Below are positions 1 to 12,141 of a stretch of DNA of 64,000 nt, one piece after another. The notes below the pieces were generated by a model. That model searched no databases and was not told where the DNA came from. It was given only the letters and a program-made list of their open reading frames with translations. Origin of the DNA: Dugong dugon (lineage: Eukaryota > Chordata > Mammalia > Sirenia > Dugongidae). Both the position numbers and the translations under genes were made by a program. The stretch is from the NCBI GenBank assembly GCA_030035585.1, contig CM057465.1:6237001-6301000 (forward strand), written 5' to 3'. How positions within the stretch are numbered: the first letter of the stretch is position 1; each line of letters begins with the position of its first letter.

Positions 1-339
1 AGTGAATGCACCCATCAACCTCTAATTTTCAGTGAGCCACCAACTGCTGCCACAATGGCCTGATCTGTATACAGGTTTCCCTGCTACCTGAAAGTAGAGC
101 ATCCCATGAAACCTTTTGCATGTGAAATGGCATAAAGCAAAGAAGCAATTATTAATTTATACAAAAAAAATTTTTGTGTTCCCAGACTCAAAAAATTACC
201 TACCAAAAGTCATACCAAATAACACATAAAACCTAAAGCACCGCTAATATACAGTAAAAACAGAAATGATATCATAAATAGAGATAAAGCATAGATGCTC
301 ACAGACACAGTTCAAAGCTATGGTGGCTTGATGCTGAGT

Positions 340-1000
340 TGCTGAGTATAGTTCCCGGGGAAGGAGCTTGGCCAGCACAGAGACATCCCCTACCTGGGAC
401 ACAGGCCCTAAGGGTCACCCCATTCCCGGGTTAGGGCTACCACCCCCGGGTCACTGCCCTCCCTAGCTCGTGTGTCCGCCAAGTGTCCGGGCATCCCAGC
501 GTTCCCGGAGGGACTGGGCACCACCCCCCGCAGCCCAGGGATGTCCAGGGCTAGGTGGAGAGGGGGCAAAGTGAGGACAGAGGCTGCAAGGTGCCTGGGA
601 AGAAGCCAGGAAGGAGGGGCCAAATCAGCTGCTCCCCTCCACCCTCACTGGTGCCTGGGATCAAGGCCCGCAGAGAGGCTGACAGGCGGCAGACGGCACA
701 CGCTGGGGGAGTGCGGGCAACTGACCTCTGCCATCGGTTCCCTCTCCTAGGGGGAGGGGGTGGACACCAGCCCCTGGCTTCCTACCCAGACTCTCTGGGA
801 GGCTGCAGACTCTTGCCCCGCCAGGAGCCTGGAGAGAGTGGGGTGAACAAAAGCATGGTGGGAAGGGGTGTGCTGGAGGAAAGAGGGGTCGCCAGGTAGG
901 GAGGGTGGCTGAGGACCATGGCAGGGAGCAGCAAGAAGCCCTAAGGCTGGAGGTGGGGACGATGCCACTCTCGCTGCTCAGGGTGCGCACTGCTTCTTTG
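340..1000. other. GC-rich intronic stretch in intron 5, no gene recognised
   Basis: About 650 bp with many CCCGGG/GGGAGG words in otherwise AT-rich intron. Overlapping open frames on both strands give no recognisable protein and no splice logic. The next 150 bp (TTCTGTAAAAGCAAACTCC...TAGGTCTTTCGTGAAGG) look like a decayed old transposon end. Confidence 0.35.
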
Positions 1001-1184
1001 ACGGCTCGCTGCAAAGCAAACACTAAACGCTATTCTGTAAAAGCAAACTCCTCTGGATTTCTCTCAGCAAAAACAAGCACTAACGTAGGTCTTTCGTGAA
1101 GGTGAAGCAGCATAAAGTCGACTTGCAGAAAGCAGCGTAGACCTGGTACTCCGAAGATGCCTTGCACATTTTAACACGGTCTTT

Positions 1185-1430
1185 TATTCTTTTTCTTACA
1201 CTAGGAATGCCCTCCGTTCCTCCTCAGCACCTTAAAAACTCCCCTTATCCTTTAAGGCCCAATTCAAACCTCCCCCTCCTCTTTCACAAAGACTCCACTG
1301 AGTAACTTCTGTGATAAGTTATGAGTTACTTTTCAATTCTTGTATCGTAATTTAAATTTCTACTTGTGTGTCTTATCGCCCTGGGACTGTAAGCTCTTTG
1401 AGGGTAGCCCCTGACAATTTGCAACGCACA
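1185..1430 (+). repeat. L2 LINE 3' end
   Basis: AAGGCCCAATTCAAACCTCC and GGGACTGTAAGCTCTTTGAGGG are characteristic of the L2 3' end. It lies just left of ATXN10 exon 5, in intron 5. Confidence 0.6.
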
Positions 1431-1567
1431 CAACAGTGACTAAATTGACATGACAAGGATCTGATTTTTTTAGAGACAAATAAAAAACATAAGTTTTTAA
1501 GACATCTACAAGGAAAGTGATCTGTCAGGATGTTCTTAAGCAATCGCATCTTTAAAAAGATACTTAC

Positions 1568-1726
1568 GGCCATTCTGACTCAGGCTGCTTTTGGTGAGCT
1601 TCTATGACACTAATCGCAATATTGAGGTTTTCTTGCAGTTCGTTCATCCTTTCCAGATTAAGGGTTGTGAACATAATCATCGAAGAGTAGGCAACAATCT
1701 TTTTGTCATGATGATTTAAGCAAGTA
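1568..1726 (-). CDS. ATXN10: ATXN10 coding exon 5, last exon in the window
   Basis: This is a 159-nt exon. The acceptor is ctttattttgaag (aag 1729-1727). The exon opens TACTTGC, giving the junction residues F-T-C-L after exon 4, and continues NHHDKKIVAYSSMIMFT, ERMNELQENLNIAI and QKQPESEWP. It ends on CC of the Pro codon at a gtaagt donor (1567-1562). Human ataxin-10 from memory reads FLSCLNHPDKK across the junction, so this species has F for L, T for S and H for P. Phase in and phase out are both 2. The five exons together encode 215 complete residues without a stop. The next expected peptide (FLII...) was not found to the left, so intron 5 runs off the window edge. Confidence 0.93.
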
Positions 1727-2159
1727 CTTCAAAATAAAGAAATGAAATTCTTAGCACAATTTAGCAACATGATAAAATATGATTATAACACAAATAATAA
1801 TTCCACTAACAAATTCAGTACATACTGATATTTTTAATAATTTGATAAATAATTACAACACTCTGACACAAGTACATTATATACTGTAAAAAGATCTAAT
1901 TCCAAACAGGAAAATATAAAATTAGTCACAATAAAAACTATGCAACATTAAAGTCGTAGTTGACTTATGACTTAGAAGCAAAAAGCAAAATAACATTTGA
2001 TCAAAAAAAAAAAAAAAAAAAAGACTAAATTATTACATTATATAAAGCAGGAAAATGCTCATTCTCATAAAAAAGAAAAATCAAAAGATAAAAAATGACA
2101 ACTCAGTGACTACAGGCATCCATGATAGTTGCGAGGGACAGAACGTCTAAGTCAAAAAA

Positions 2160-2440
2160 CAGAATTTGGAGTCAGGATCCCCACACAAGTCCTGGCTAAT
2201 CCACCTCTCAGCTGTGTGACCTCAGGAAGGTCACTAATTTATCAGCTGTCGATTATATTATGGGTCACGCACTATGACAGAATTTTTTTTCTTTCCATTT
2301 AAACTTCCTAATATTCTTCTGAGGGGATGTATTATCCTCGTATTGCAGATAAGGAATGTGGAAACCCAGGCTCAGAGGAACGAAGTAACTTTACTTCCCA
2401 GGGCACAAAGCCAGTGCCTGCCGAAGCTGGAATTCACAAC
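2160..2440 (+). repeat. MIR SINE
   Basis: CAGCTGTGTGACCTCAGGAAGG, the MIR core, and ATTATCCTCGTATTGCAGATAAGG with CCCAGGCTCAGAGGAACGAAG. Similar MIRs are seen at about 3125-3300, 4880-5045, 5525-5700, 19245-19455 and 45395-45560. Confidence 0.65.
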
Positions 2441-2599
2441 TGGTTACATCTGTCTCACAAACACATGAAGAGTGAAGTCACAACATCTCCTTCCGTGTGT
2501 TTCCTGATATAAACAATGAAATGGAGTAACAAGACCTTCTCCACCTATCACACAGGGCTTTTGTGAGGACTGAATGAGATAACGTAGGTAAAACCACCA

Positions 2600-2880
2600 C
2601 ATAAACTGCCAAGATTTCCCTGACTGTCCATCCTGTCCTTGCTCAAGGGGCCTCTCCTCTTTCTCTATGATACCCTGGATTTATCCTAGCCATGTTGGTT
2701 ATTACACTGTAATCTACTTGCCTGTTCATTTTCTTTCCCCACCAAAGCATAGGCTCTTTTGGGGGTAAGGAAGGCATCTAAGTTACCACAGTATTCCAAC
2801 TGACTCTACGGCACACAACAGAACAGAAGCTGGAGTACAACAGGTGTTCACAATGTTTTAAAGGAATGAATTCTCAAAAA
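2600..2880 (+). repeat. L2 LINE 3' end
   Basis: Decayed L2-like 3' sequence ending in GGTGTTCACAATGTTTTAAAGGAATGAA. Comparable L2 ends lie at about 11305-11425, 24180-24500, 45190-45390, 48150-48860 (split by an AfroSINE) and 49485-49790. Confidence 0.5.
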
Positions 2881-4011
2881 TAAGTAACTGCTCTTTCTGT
2901 AGCCTGAATCCCATAATTACTTCCTCTACCCAAGTTCAATTACTGTTAATCATAAGGATAACAGGCATTTATATACCTTCAATGGTAATTATTTGCAGGA
3001 ATCTGAGAGCCAATTACGGACCTCAGAGCTAGAAGTGACATTAGACAACATCTGATCCTAACACCATACCTATAGGTGGGCCCAGAAAAGCTATCCAGCC
3101 AGAGACGGCAGCGCACTATTTAGGCAGCATGCTATTTAGGAAGAGTGGAGGCTGTGGACCCAGAGATAGCATGGGACTTATATCCTAGCTATGTCAGTTA
3201 CTAGCCATAAGCTTCAGTTCCCTCATCTGTCAAAACAGGGACAATACCACTTCCTTTGCAGGGCTGTTGTAAAGGACAAGGATAAAATACACAAAATGCC
3301 CAACTCAAGGCATTGGGACAATAGCTGCTGCCACCACCAAAGTCACCTCATTCACTGGCAACAGAGCCTGGATTAGAGGCCAGTCTTCCCATTCCCACCG
3401 GTGCCTTTTCTTTTACCTGTCCTGCCTCCATTACCTACTCACGTTTACCTCAGTGTTCAATTCTTACGAACCAACAGAGCTGGCTGAAAAAAAGGAGCAG
3501 ATCACCAGGAAAAGTAACTTAATCCAACCTGGCTCAGTGGATCAGTTACCCACATCTTACATCTCTCCATACCTACCAAAACACACAGCACTGTGCTAAG
3601 CAGATAAAAAATGCTCACAAAACAGAGGACTAATTAATTTCCCATACTTCTGCCACAACTGCAGTGTTTTACATTTTTTTCTTAGAAATCTCACTATCCT
3701 TAACATTATTCCTGCTTTAACCATAACCTTTGTTTTCTTAATTGAAGCAAAACTGATCGACAACGTGCAGAGCTCAATGGATTTTTAAGATATGCCTACA
3801 GCTATGAGACCACCCCCCGGATCAAGACACAGAACATTTCCAGTACTCCAGAAGACTCCCTCGAGCCCTCTCCCTGTACCGCCCAAGAACAACTCCTGTA
3901 CTGGCTTCTATCACCATTGGTTAGTTTTTCCTGGTTTTGAATTTCATATAAACGGGATGATGTAACCACAATCTTTTCGGAAGTTAGAAAAATTCTCATC
4001 AATATACTCAC

Positions 4012-4108
4012 AAAAAGAGTTCTGGGAAAGCATGTGCCCAAACAACAGACTGGGATTCTTCATTTCGTGAGGCAACGTTGCCTAGAAACTGCAGGCCGCA
4101 GCGGAAAG
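4012..4108 (-). CDS. ATXN10: ATXN10 coding exon 4
   Basis: This is a 97-nt exon. The acceptor is cacattctcag (cag 4111-4109). The exon starts CTTTCCGCTGC, completing the Ala codon left open by exon 3, and reads AFRCGLQFLGNVASRNEE, then SQSVVWAHAFPELF, ending with TT before a gtgagt donor (4011-4010). This matches the known ataxin-10 order directly after the exon 3 peptide. Phase in is 1 and phase out is 2. Substitutions against remembered human sequence are conservative (I to V, D to E, IVWV to VVWA). An open reading frame on the opposite strand here is a shadow and has no support. Confidence 0.94.
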
Positions 4109-4675
4109 CTGAGAATGTGCCAAAGCAAAAACAAAAGTTATGTGATTAAAAAATATTCTAAATACACAATCAACAAATATATCTCAATAAGACATATTCC
4201 CCATGTTATGAAACAGGAAAGTTTCTATTTTCTTCTTTGAACTATAAAGGTCTCTCTCTACAACGTAACTTTTGGCAGTAACTTTTGGCATGATATTAAT
4301 ATTTAAAAGCCTCGCCAAAACAATTTAGTCTACACAAAATTCATAAACATCTTAAATAAAACTGTTAATGTAGACACAAAAACACCTGTAATTACACTGA
4401 ACATAACTGGAATATGAGCTCCAATTAAAAGACAGTGACTCTTACACTGGATTTTGGAAAATGTAACTACATGCTATTTAAAACAAACATACCTAAAACT
4501 GTCGAAATATTGAGAGTTAAATCACGGAAAAAAGATGCATTGGGCAAATGCCAGCCTAAGTAGGAAGTCACAGACCAGTTAAAATTAGACATAATAAGCT
4601 TAAAGGCAAAAAGCATTATTGGAGATTTCTTTAAAAAGGGGGGCAGGGTCATTTCAGAATGATTCCCTAGGTGTA

Positions 4676-4860
4676 ACAAGTGGTTAAGCGCTCAGCTGCA
4701 AACCAAAAGGTTGGCGGTTCAAGTTCACCCAAAGGTGCCTCAGAAGAAAGGCCGAGAGACCTACTTTCAAAAAATCAGCCACTGAAAACCCTATGGCACA
4801 CAGTTCTACTCTGACACACCTGGGGTCGCCATGAGTCAGTCGACTTGACGACAACTGGGA
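4676..4860 (+). mobile_element. AfroSINE, long form
   Basis: tRNA-derived SINE with A-box-like AGTGGTTAAGCGCTCAGCTG and B-box-like GGCGGTTCAAGTTC, and a decayed tail GTCGACTTGACGACAACTGG. It includes the extra middle segment (about 40 bp) of the long form. Confidence 0.82.
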
Positions 4861-4927
4861 AGCAATAATGTTCTAACTGCTTTACATGGACTATCTTCTT
4901 TAATTTTCACAGTGAGGTAGACATTAT

Positions 4928-4985
4928 TGTTGCTCTTGTGTGCCGTCAAGTCGATTCCAACACGTAACAACCCTATAGTATTATG
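4928..4985 (-). mobile_element. AfroSINE tail fragment inside a MIR
   Basis: GTGTGCCGTCAAGTCGATTC on the plus strand is the reverse complement of the AfroSINE tail. The surrounding 4880-5045 sequence reads as a split MIR. Confidence 0.65.
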
Positions 4986-5997
4986 CCATATGAGGAAATG
5001 CAGGCACAGAGCAAGCACACTGCCCAAGTGAAGCAGCTAGTGAGGCGTCCAGCCAAAACCCAAGCAGGCAGTGTGACTTCAAAGCCAGAGCTCTTGACCA
5101 TGACACTACACTGAAATACGAGAGCTGATATTTGGCCAGTTCATACTGGTATGGTGATGCTGATTACTAAAATATTAAAACACTTCTGCACTCTGCGGTA
5201 TACCAACACTGCCTCCCACTTGAGTGCCCACCCCTGCCCCAGCTCCTTCCTCAGGACATACCCCCCATAACTAAAAGGTCAACACCTGACCAAGCTTCCG
5301 ACCACCAGGGCCATGCCCCTGCACTATGAGTGGCATCTAGCCCAAGGGCTCAGTGCCCGCGACCTCTGGTTAACACTAGGGCCAGGGCACACTCCACACA
5401 GAGAAAATGGCACGCACAAAGGTCCTGAGTGGGAAGAGGGGGACTATTCTGTGGAACGACACACCAGCGTGAACACAGCACCAAGAACACAGTAGTAAGG
5501 TCACAGGGTAATAGTAACAAAAATGGTAACTAACATTTACTGAGTGTTTGCTCCATGCCAGCCACTGTGTTCTAATTGTATTATCTCATTTAACCCCATA
5601 ACAACCTTATAAGGTAGGTATTAATGTGATCCCCAGTTAACAAATGAGTGAACCAAACCTCAGAAAGGTCAGGTCACTTGCCCAAGGTATGACAGTTTTA
5701 AGTGGGAGAACCAGGCCTGGCAAAACGGAGAGATAGCTCTCCTCCGGGACAGGAATCAAGGCTAATCAAGGACGGTAAGGTGCAACAAGAGAGGATGAGC
5801 TGAAATAAAAGATCTTGCCCCGATTAAAGGACTTCCCACCAGGAAGCTACAAGAAGACATTCTTAGGGGCAAGTGAATTACTGAAATCCTTACAGTTTCT
5901 AGGTCTCTGCTTTCCTAGAACTGACAGGCTAGCCTGTTGATCCAGCCCCTGAGCTCCTGACCTTTGTCACTAGAGTTTCCCAGGCCCTGGTGCCTTT

Positions 5998-6135
5998 GGG
6001 CCCTGGTGGCACAGTGGTCAAGAATTTGGCTGCTAACGAAAGGTCAGCAGTTTGAATCCACTAGGCCGTCCTTAGAAACCCCATAGGGCAGTTCTAGTCT
6101 GTCAGAATCGACTTGATGGCAACAGATTGGGTTTT
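5998..6135 (+). mobile_element. AfroSINE, short form
   Basis: GCCCTGGTGGCACAGTGGTC head, CTGCTAACGAAAGGTCAGCAG B-box region, and GTCAGAATCGACTTGATGGC tail. Confidence 0.85.
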
Positions 6136-7554
6136 TTTTTTAATTTTTTTTTAATTGACTTGGCGCTCACTGCCTGAGCCGTCCCTTCAAACTCTGCCAC
6201 TTCATCCCTGGCTGAGCACAAAACAGGCTCCTCACCCCAACACCTCAGAGTAGTTGGAAGGATTAAAGAAGATGAGGTGTGTAACGTGTCTGAACTGTTC
6301 ATTCACCAGGCACAGCAACGCAACTGATTTCTCAAAGAAGAGTTGCAAGATTGCTGTCAAAATTCAAAACATTGACATAAAAAAGGTATGCAAACAAAAT
6401 AAGCCAAGAGCCTCAAAACTAAGTTACTATTATAATCTAAACCAAAGAAGCAGGAATACAAACCTGCAACTCCACGTTCATACCCATACATGTACACACT
6501 GAAAAATGACCAAACAAAACCCAAGTGTTTGTCTTATGGAGCCTGAGTACAGTGATGATTATTTTTCTTCCTTCTACTTTTTTGAGTCTTTTTTTTAAAT
6601 TATTCTGTAATGAAATTATAAAAAGCGTTTATAGAAAAAACTTCATTTTTATTCAGATAAGCCACAGTTAAACAAACACATACATTCCTACTGAATATTT
6701 TAGAACACTAACACTCAAATCCTTGTACAATTTCATTAAACACACACACGAAAAAAAAAAAATATATAAGTAGGTCTGAAAGGCAGCTGACCCTACAAAT
6801 TCATCATGCAACTACAAATTAGCACTCTGAATCAGAACACAATTCTGGAAGGAAAAGGTTTGAAGATGTCCCGGAAACAAAGTGAAAACTCCAGACAAGT
6901 AAAAATGACAGTTTATTTTTACCAAACCGGTTATCAACTGATCTTTATGTAAATACTGCAAACGTTACAAAGCTCCTTGAAAATCCCAACATTATTTTTA
7001 CGGATTAGAAAAGAATAAAAGCCAAAAACAACACCAATAATTCAATTAAAATAACTCAGGCTTGTGTTTACATAAATTTGATGAGCATAATATATTCGTC
7101 ACACCACTGCAATTATTCTCTGAAAATAATACTCTAAATATTATTTTGACAATGTAATTACAGTTCTTACCTCAAGGGTGGTAACAAAAAACTGGCACAG
7201 ATACCCTGCTAAAAGTCTATCCAGAATAAGGTTCTCACACAGAAACAGTGAAAAGATGGTACAGACACTTTATTAAGAAGTAGAATACTTGTCACAAGAT
7301 TACATGTATTAGGTTTGAGCAAACACACTATAAAAAAATGTTAAAGTGTCATTGTTGAATCCAAATTTCATTGTTAAAATCCAAATAAAAGTTAGTAATT
7401 TCACTAGCTCCTTTTTTCAAGAAAGTGGTGAGAAATACCCCTTAACTTCATTTTTGTTCTTGTCTCAGTAATAACAGCTTTCCAATTCTGTCCATAAACA
7501 CAAGCCAACTACTCAATATTGATACAACTAAAAACTTAAAGCAGATCTAAATAA

Positions 7555-8425
7555 ATGAAGAGATGGTCCATGTTCATGGATTGGAAGACTCCATTATTGT
7601 TAAGATGGCAATTCTCCCAAAATGAATCTATAGATTGAAAATAATCCCCACCAAAATTCCTGCTGCCTTTTTTGCAGGAACTGACTACCTATCAGGTAGT
7701 CAAATCTGTATAAAAATGCAATAAGACCCACAAGAGCCTAAACCATTTGGAAAAAGAAGAACAAAGTTGAAGGACTTACACTTCCCAATTTCAAAATATC
7801 CTATATAAAGCTAGTCATTGAGACAATATGGTACTGGCAGAAGACAGGCACACAGATCAAAGGAACAGTATTAGGAGTCCAGAAATAAACACCCACATTT
7901 ATAGCTTATTAACTGTCAAAAGGGTGCTGAGGTAAACTGATGGGGAAAGAACAGTCTTTAATAAGCGTTACTAGGACAACTGGATAGCCACATGTAAAAA
8001 TATGAATTTAGATCCTTACCTCACACCAAACATACAAATTAAAAGAAAATGAATCACTGCACTAAAGCAGTAAATCTATCAAACTTTTAGAAGACACGTA
8101 AGAGAAAATCTCCATGACCTTGAGTTAGGCAGAGTTCTTAGATATAACGCCAAAGTACAATCCATAAAAGACAAAACTGGATGCTCAGTGCTGGGGATAG
8201 GAACCAGGATTGAATGCAAATGGGCACCAGGGTCCTTTGTGAGGTGATGTTCTAAAAGCGGCTTGTAGTCATTTTTGCACGACTCTGCGAATTTACTAAA
8301 AATCATTGACTCGTACACTTAAAGTGAATAAATTTTACGTAATTTATGTAAAATGTGTCAATGTATATAAATTATGTCTGTAATGTAAATAATGCCTCAG
8401 CAAAGCTGTTAAAAACTAAATTGAT
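7555..8425 (+). mobile_element. Old L1 ORF2 3' part and 3' UTR
   Basis: Decayed L1 sequence including the familiar GTCCATGTTCATGGATTGGAAGACT and ATTCTCCCAAAATGAAT blocks of the ORF2 C-terminal region, then 3' UTR-like sequence. No intact frame. It lies in ATXN10 intron 3. Confidence 0.75.
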
Positions 8426-8640
8426 ATAACTCCAACTACCTAACGTCACCAACTCTGAATACACCTAATGTAAAAACAGTCTGTAGGGATCTACTTCCTC
8501 TGACGGGCAACTATCAATGAAGAGCCAAGCCACCAACCAATAAATTGACTCATCAATGACAAACTGTTCCACAAAAGCCCCTACGAAATCTGCTCTTTCC
8601 AATCTTGTGTTAGATCTTCTACTTGCAGCAGTGAAAAGAA

Positions 8641-9566
8641 TACACCCAATCCTCACTTAGCAACATGGTTAGGTTCCAAAGGTCATTATTCGAAAACAGA
8701 GGATTTTCCCTCCTGTTTTCAGACCATCCATTTGTCCTTTTCTTACCGCTTAGAAAACATGATCATAGAAACTATAACAGCGAAGTTTACTGATGCGCTC
8801 ATCACTGTGACGAGTCCAGCTATAGATTGTTCCTCTGCGGAGATGGAGGTTTGGAGGACACACAGCTGGATAAAGCCAGGCTGTGTGACTGGCGGGCCCA
8901 CGGCTTAACCACTTCACCTTCCTCCTGTGCTGGGTCAGAGCTACCCTCGCAGAGCCACCTCCAGGGCTCTGCTCTCACCCCTGCAAGCTCTCTGTTCAGG
9001 ATCCTGGAGTCTGCTCGGCCTTCTGGGCTTGGCCAGTCACCGACTCGGGGCTTCCTGCCCTGGCACTGGGAGCCTGGCCGCACACCCAGCCCCACCGAGA
9101 GAGGCTTCAAGCCCAGTGTAGCTCACTCTGGGATGTCACTAAAGTCACATGCACTTCTTCCCAACACTCTCTCGGATGCCTGTTTCTTTCCTCCCTTCCA
9201 AGCCCACAGTAGTCTTAAGCTACAGGGCCTCAGGCCACATCGGAGCCGGAAGCCCAGAACACGTGCCTGCTGGCTTGGTGCTGCAGACACATCCGTCCAG
9301 AGGCCACGGCCACAAAGGAGGCCAGCCCCACGCGGCAGCTGAATACAGTGCCCCTGCCGGCAGGGGGGAGCACAGGGCGCAGGGCAGCGCAGCCCAGCTT
9401 CCCAGAGGCCACCTGGAGACCCTCCTCAAGGGAGTGGACGCTCCACAGCTGCTGCCATCATGCCCACCACCTCATTAATGCGCAAAGTAGTCGAATGGTA
9501 GATTTTTTTACTGTTGTCATAAATGCTAAATGTCAGATAATGAGAGAGTCGGTAAGTGAGGAGTAG
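8641..9566. repeat. GC-rich block between short inverted ends
   Basis: The left edge TACACCCAATCCTCACTTAG and right edge GTAAGTGAGGAGTAGGTGTT are inverted with respect to each other, like decayed DNA-transposon ends. Between them lies 650 bp of GC-rich, partly CpG-containing sequence (8820-9470). Open frames here run in several phases on both strands and look like composition effects. Identity unknown. Confidence 0.4.
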
Positions 9567-9589
9567 GTGTTAATATTGTGAGGGGAAAA

Positions 9590-9632
9590 AAAAAAACCAT
9601 TGCTGTCGAGTCGATTCCAGCTAAAAGAATCA
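9590..9632 (-). mobile_element. AfroSINE tail fragment
   Basis: Only the last 40 bases or so, TTGCTGTCGAGTCGATTCCA after an A run. Confidence 0.6.
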
Positions 9633-10177
9633 TTTATGACATTTTGTTAAAATGAAACATCAAATCATTTGTAGCAAATCTGAGACAGACCAAAGAGAAA
9701 GGAAAATGGACGTGGGGGACATGGAGTCAAGGGAAGGTACTTTAATGGCAAACAGGAGCGCGTGTTCTATGCTGACGAGAACGATGGCGAAGCAAGCAGG
9801 AAAAACTGACGACGTGGGAGGAAGGCTGATGTCGGAAGAGCTTCTGAGTGGGCGAGTGGGGGCCGGCTCCGCTCTAATAGTGATTTAATCCCAGCGTTCG
9901 TACAGTGCTTCCACTCTGCTTCTTTATTCAGGAATACATCATAAAAAGAGAAACCCATTTCTGCCCACCACAGCTCTTCAGCTTCTGCCAGTGACGTACT
10001 ATCTGCCACATCAGTATTTTTCAGCAATTATAAAACGTGGTACATTCTGAACTGTCTTACTAAATTACCATACCACACACAGACTTCAAAAATAGCTGCC
10101 TTTCCACAACAGAGGGAAATATGTATTTTATTGCCGATTTTAATCCCCCAATTTTGAGGACTAAATATTCTGTTTTA

Positions 10178-10558
10178 AAAATTCTAACTCATAAAAAAAG
10201 ACTAGACTTACTGGCCTGACAGAGACTGAAGAAACCCTGAGAGTGTGGCCCCCCGGACACCCTTTTAGCTCAGTAATGAAGTCACTCCTGAGGTTCACCC
10301 TTCAGCCAAAGATTGGACAGCCTCATAAAACAAAACAGACTAATGGGGCACAACAGTCCCGGGACAAGGGCTAGAAGGCAGGAGGGGACAGGAAAGCTGG
10401 TAATAGGGAATCCAAGGTCAATAAGGGACAGTGTTGACATGTCATGGGGTTGTTACCCACTGTCATAAAACAACATGTGTACTGTTTAATGAGAAACTAT
10501 TTGTTCTGTAAACCTTCATCTAAAGTATAATAGAAAATAAAAAAATATTTTAAAAAAG
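10178..10558 (+). mobile_element. L1-like 3' end family member with TSD
   Basis: A truncated retroelement ending TGTAAACCTTCATCTAAAGT and then A-rich sequence. It is bounded by ATTCTGTTTTA at 10167-10177 and 10559-10569. It shares the block CCCTTTTAGCTCAGTAATGA with the copy at 40412. The shared 3' end with variable 5' truncation fits a LINE 3' UTR; the assignment to an afrotherian L1 lineage is inference. Confidence 0.8.
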
Positions 10559-11137
10559 ATTCTGTTTTATTATGACATAGTTACAAAAATACCTTTAAAT
10601 ATATAGTACCTTAAAAACATTTTACAACTAAATCCTACACTCTATTAATTTTTTGAAAATACTCAAGAAACTACTGTTGTTCAAAAAAACTCACAGCAAA
10701 CACTTTGTGTATAAATTCCTAGATGAGGTAAACAATTCAAAAAATAATTACCATTTCCCAAAGGAAGATTTCTAAATCAAAAAGAAAGACCCAAGAATTT
10801 TAGTGAATGAATTTAAAATAAAAACACTAAGAAACAAGAGAACAGAATAAAGAGTTAACCTAAGCCAGGAAAACACCTCGAACACCACTGTTTTAGCCCA
10901 TTTCACCTCTGTGCTTCAGTTTCTACACCTGTAAAAAGAGATGTAACTTCTAGTTCTCTGTCTACCTACCACCAATGTTGATGCCAGAAATACAAGGAAC
11001 AAAAACTTTCCAAAAAGTCTAGAAAAACTTCATGATCTTCAAATTAGGAAACTTGGTTTTTCTCTTAATCCTGTATCAACAGCCACTGATAAGACAGCAA
11101 TCAGAGCAGACGTCCCTTTCTGTCTTAATACATAAAA

Positions 11138-11286
11138 CCCATTGCTGTCGAGTTGACTTCGACTCATAGCAACCCTATAGGACAGAGTAAAACTGCCCCG
11201 TAGCGTTTCCAAGGAACTGGTGGATTCAAACTGCCGACCCTTAGGTTAGTAGCCAAGCTCTTAACCACTGCACCACCAGGGCTCCA
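11138..11286 (-). mobile_element. AfroSINE, short form
   Basis: Complete short-form copy from TTGCTGTCGAGTTGACTTCG to the reverse-complemented head ACTGCACCACCAGGGCTCC. TGTCTTAATACATA-like text on both sides (11120-11135 and 11289-11303) looks like the target duplication. Confidence 0.87.
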
Positions 11287-11622
11287 CTGTCTTAATACAT
11301 ATTCAATTTATTTATCATTCTTAGTATCTGGCTCCCCTCACTGGAATGTATGCTCCCTGAGGGCACAGATTTTTGTCTCCTTTGTCATTGTCTTGGTTAC
11401 ATCTATCACAACTATCATATTACATCCATAAACACCGAAGAAGGGAGGAAAGCAAGTTCCTGTAACTTACTTTTGTGGTAATTCTTTACTGTTTCACTAC
11501 GGTAGTTTACCTATCTCATGAAATACAGAACATGTGCTTCAATGAGTGATGTAATACTCAAAGTACTGGTTTTAAAATCTTTAAAAGACTACAAATAAGC
11601 TATAAATTATACTACATGTTAC

Positions 11623-11705
11623 CTGTCAACAGGGATTCCTGTTCCGTTTGCAGTTCACGAAAAAGAAGAATCAAATCAACAGCAACGCCAATTGTATCCA
11701 AGTTC
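11623..11705 (-). CDS. ATXN10: ATXN10 coding exon 3
   Basis: This is an 83-nt exon. The acceptor is ataatgcag (cag 11708-11706). The exon begins with G, completing the Arg codon begun in exon 2, and reads NLDTIGVAVDLILLF, then RELQTEQESLLT, ending with a single G before the gtaaca donor (11622-11621). It belongs to the N-terminal armadillo-like helical region. Human from memory has RV where this has QT. Phase in is 2 and phase out is 1, so skipping this exon would shift the frame. It lies just upstream, in the transcript sense, of intron 3, and just left of the nested MaLR/RTE insertion at 11.8-17.7 kb. Confidence 0.94.
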
Positions 11706-12141
11706 CTGCATTATGTTAAAAAAAAAAAAAAAAAAACACACAAAATTAAATACATTCCTTTTCTTAAAACTGTACTTCGAATGATAATTCAATGAACGGT
11801 GCTAAGAGTATCAGTTAATAGTTCCTATAATTGGCTGAACAATGGCCCCCAAAGACATCCATATCCTACCTCAGAATATTTTACCTTACATGGCAATGTA
11901 ATCACCAGGGTACTGATAAGAGGGATGCAGGAGGGTCAGAGTCAAGGAGGAGGAGATGTAATAACAGAAGCAGAGGCTGGAGTTACGCCAGTGCTGGAAG
12001 AGGGCCATGGATCAAGGAATGTGGGTGGCCTCTGGAAGTGAAAGAGGCAAGGGAATGGATTCTCCTCTAGAGTCTCCAGAAGGAACAAAGCCCTGTCAAC
12101 CCATTTTATATTTCTGAATTCCAGAACAGTAAAATAATAAA

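Noticed and set aside
8827-9342. 171-codon open frame as a possible gene
   Set aside because: It lies in a GC-rich block where several frames on both strands are open. It has no recognisable motif and no splice or polyadenylation context.
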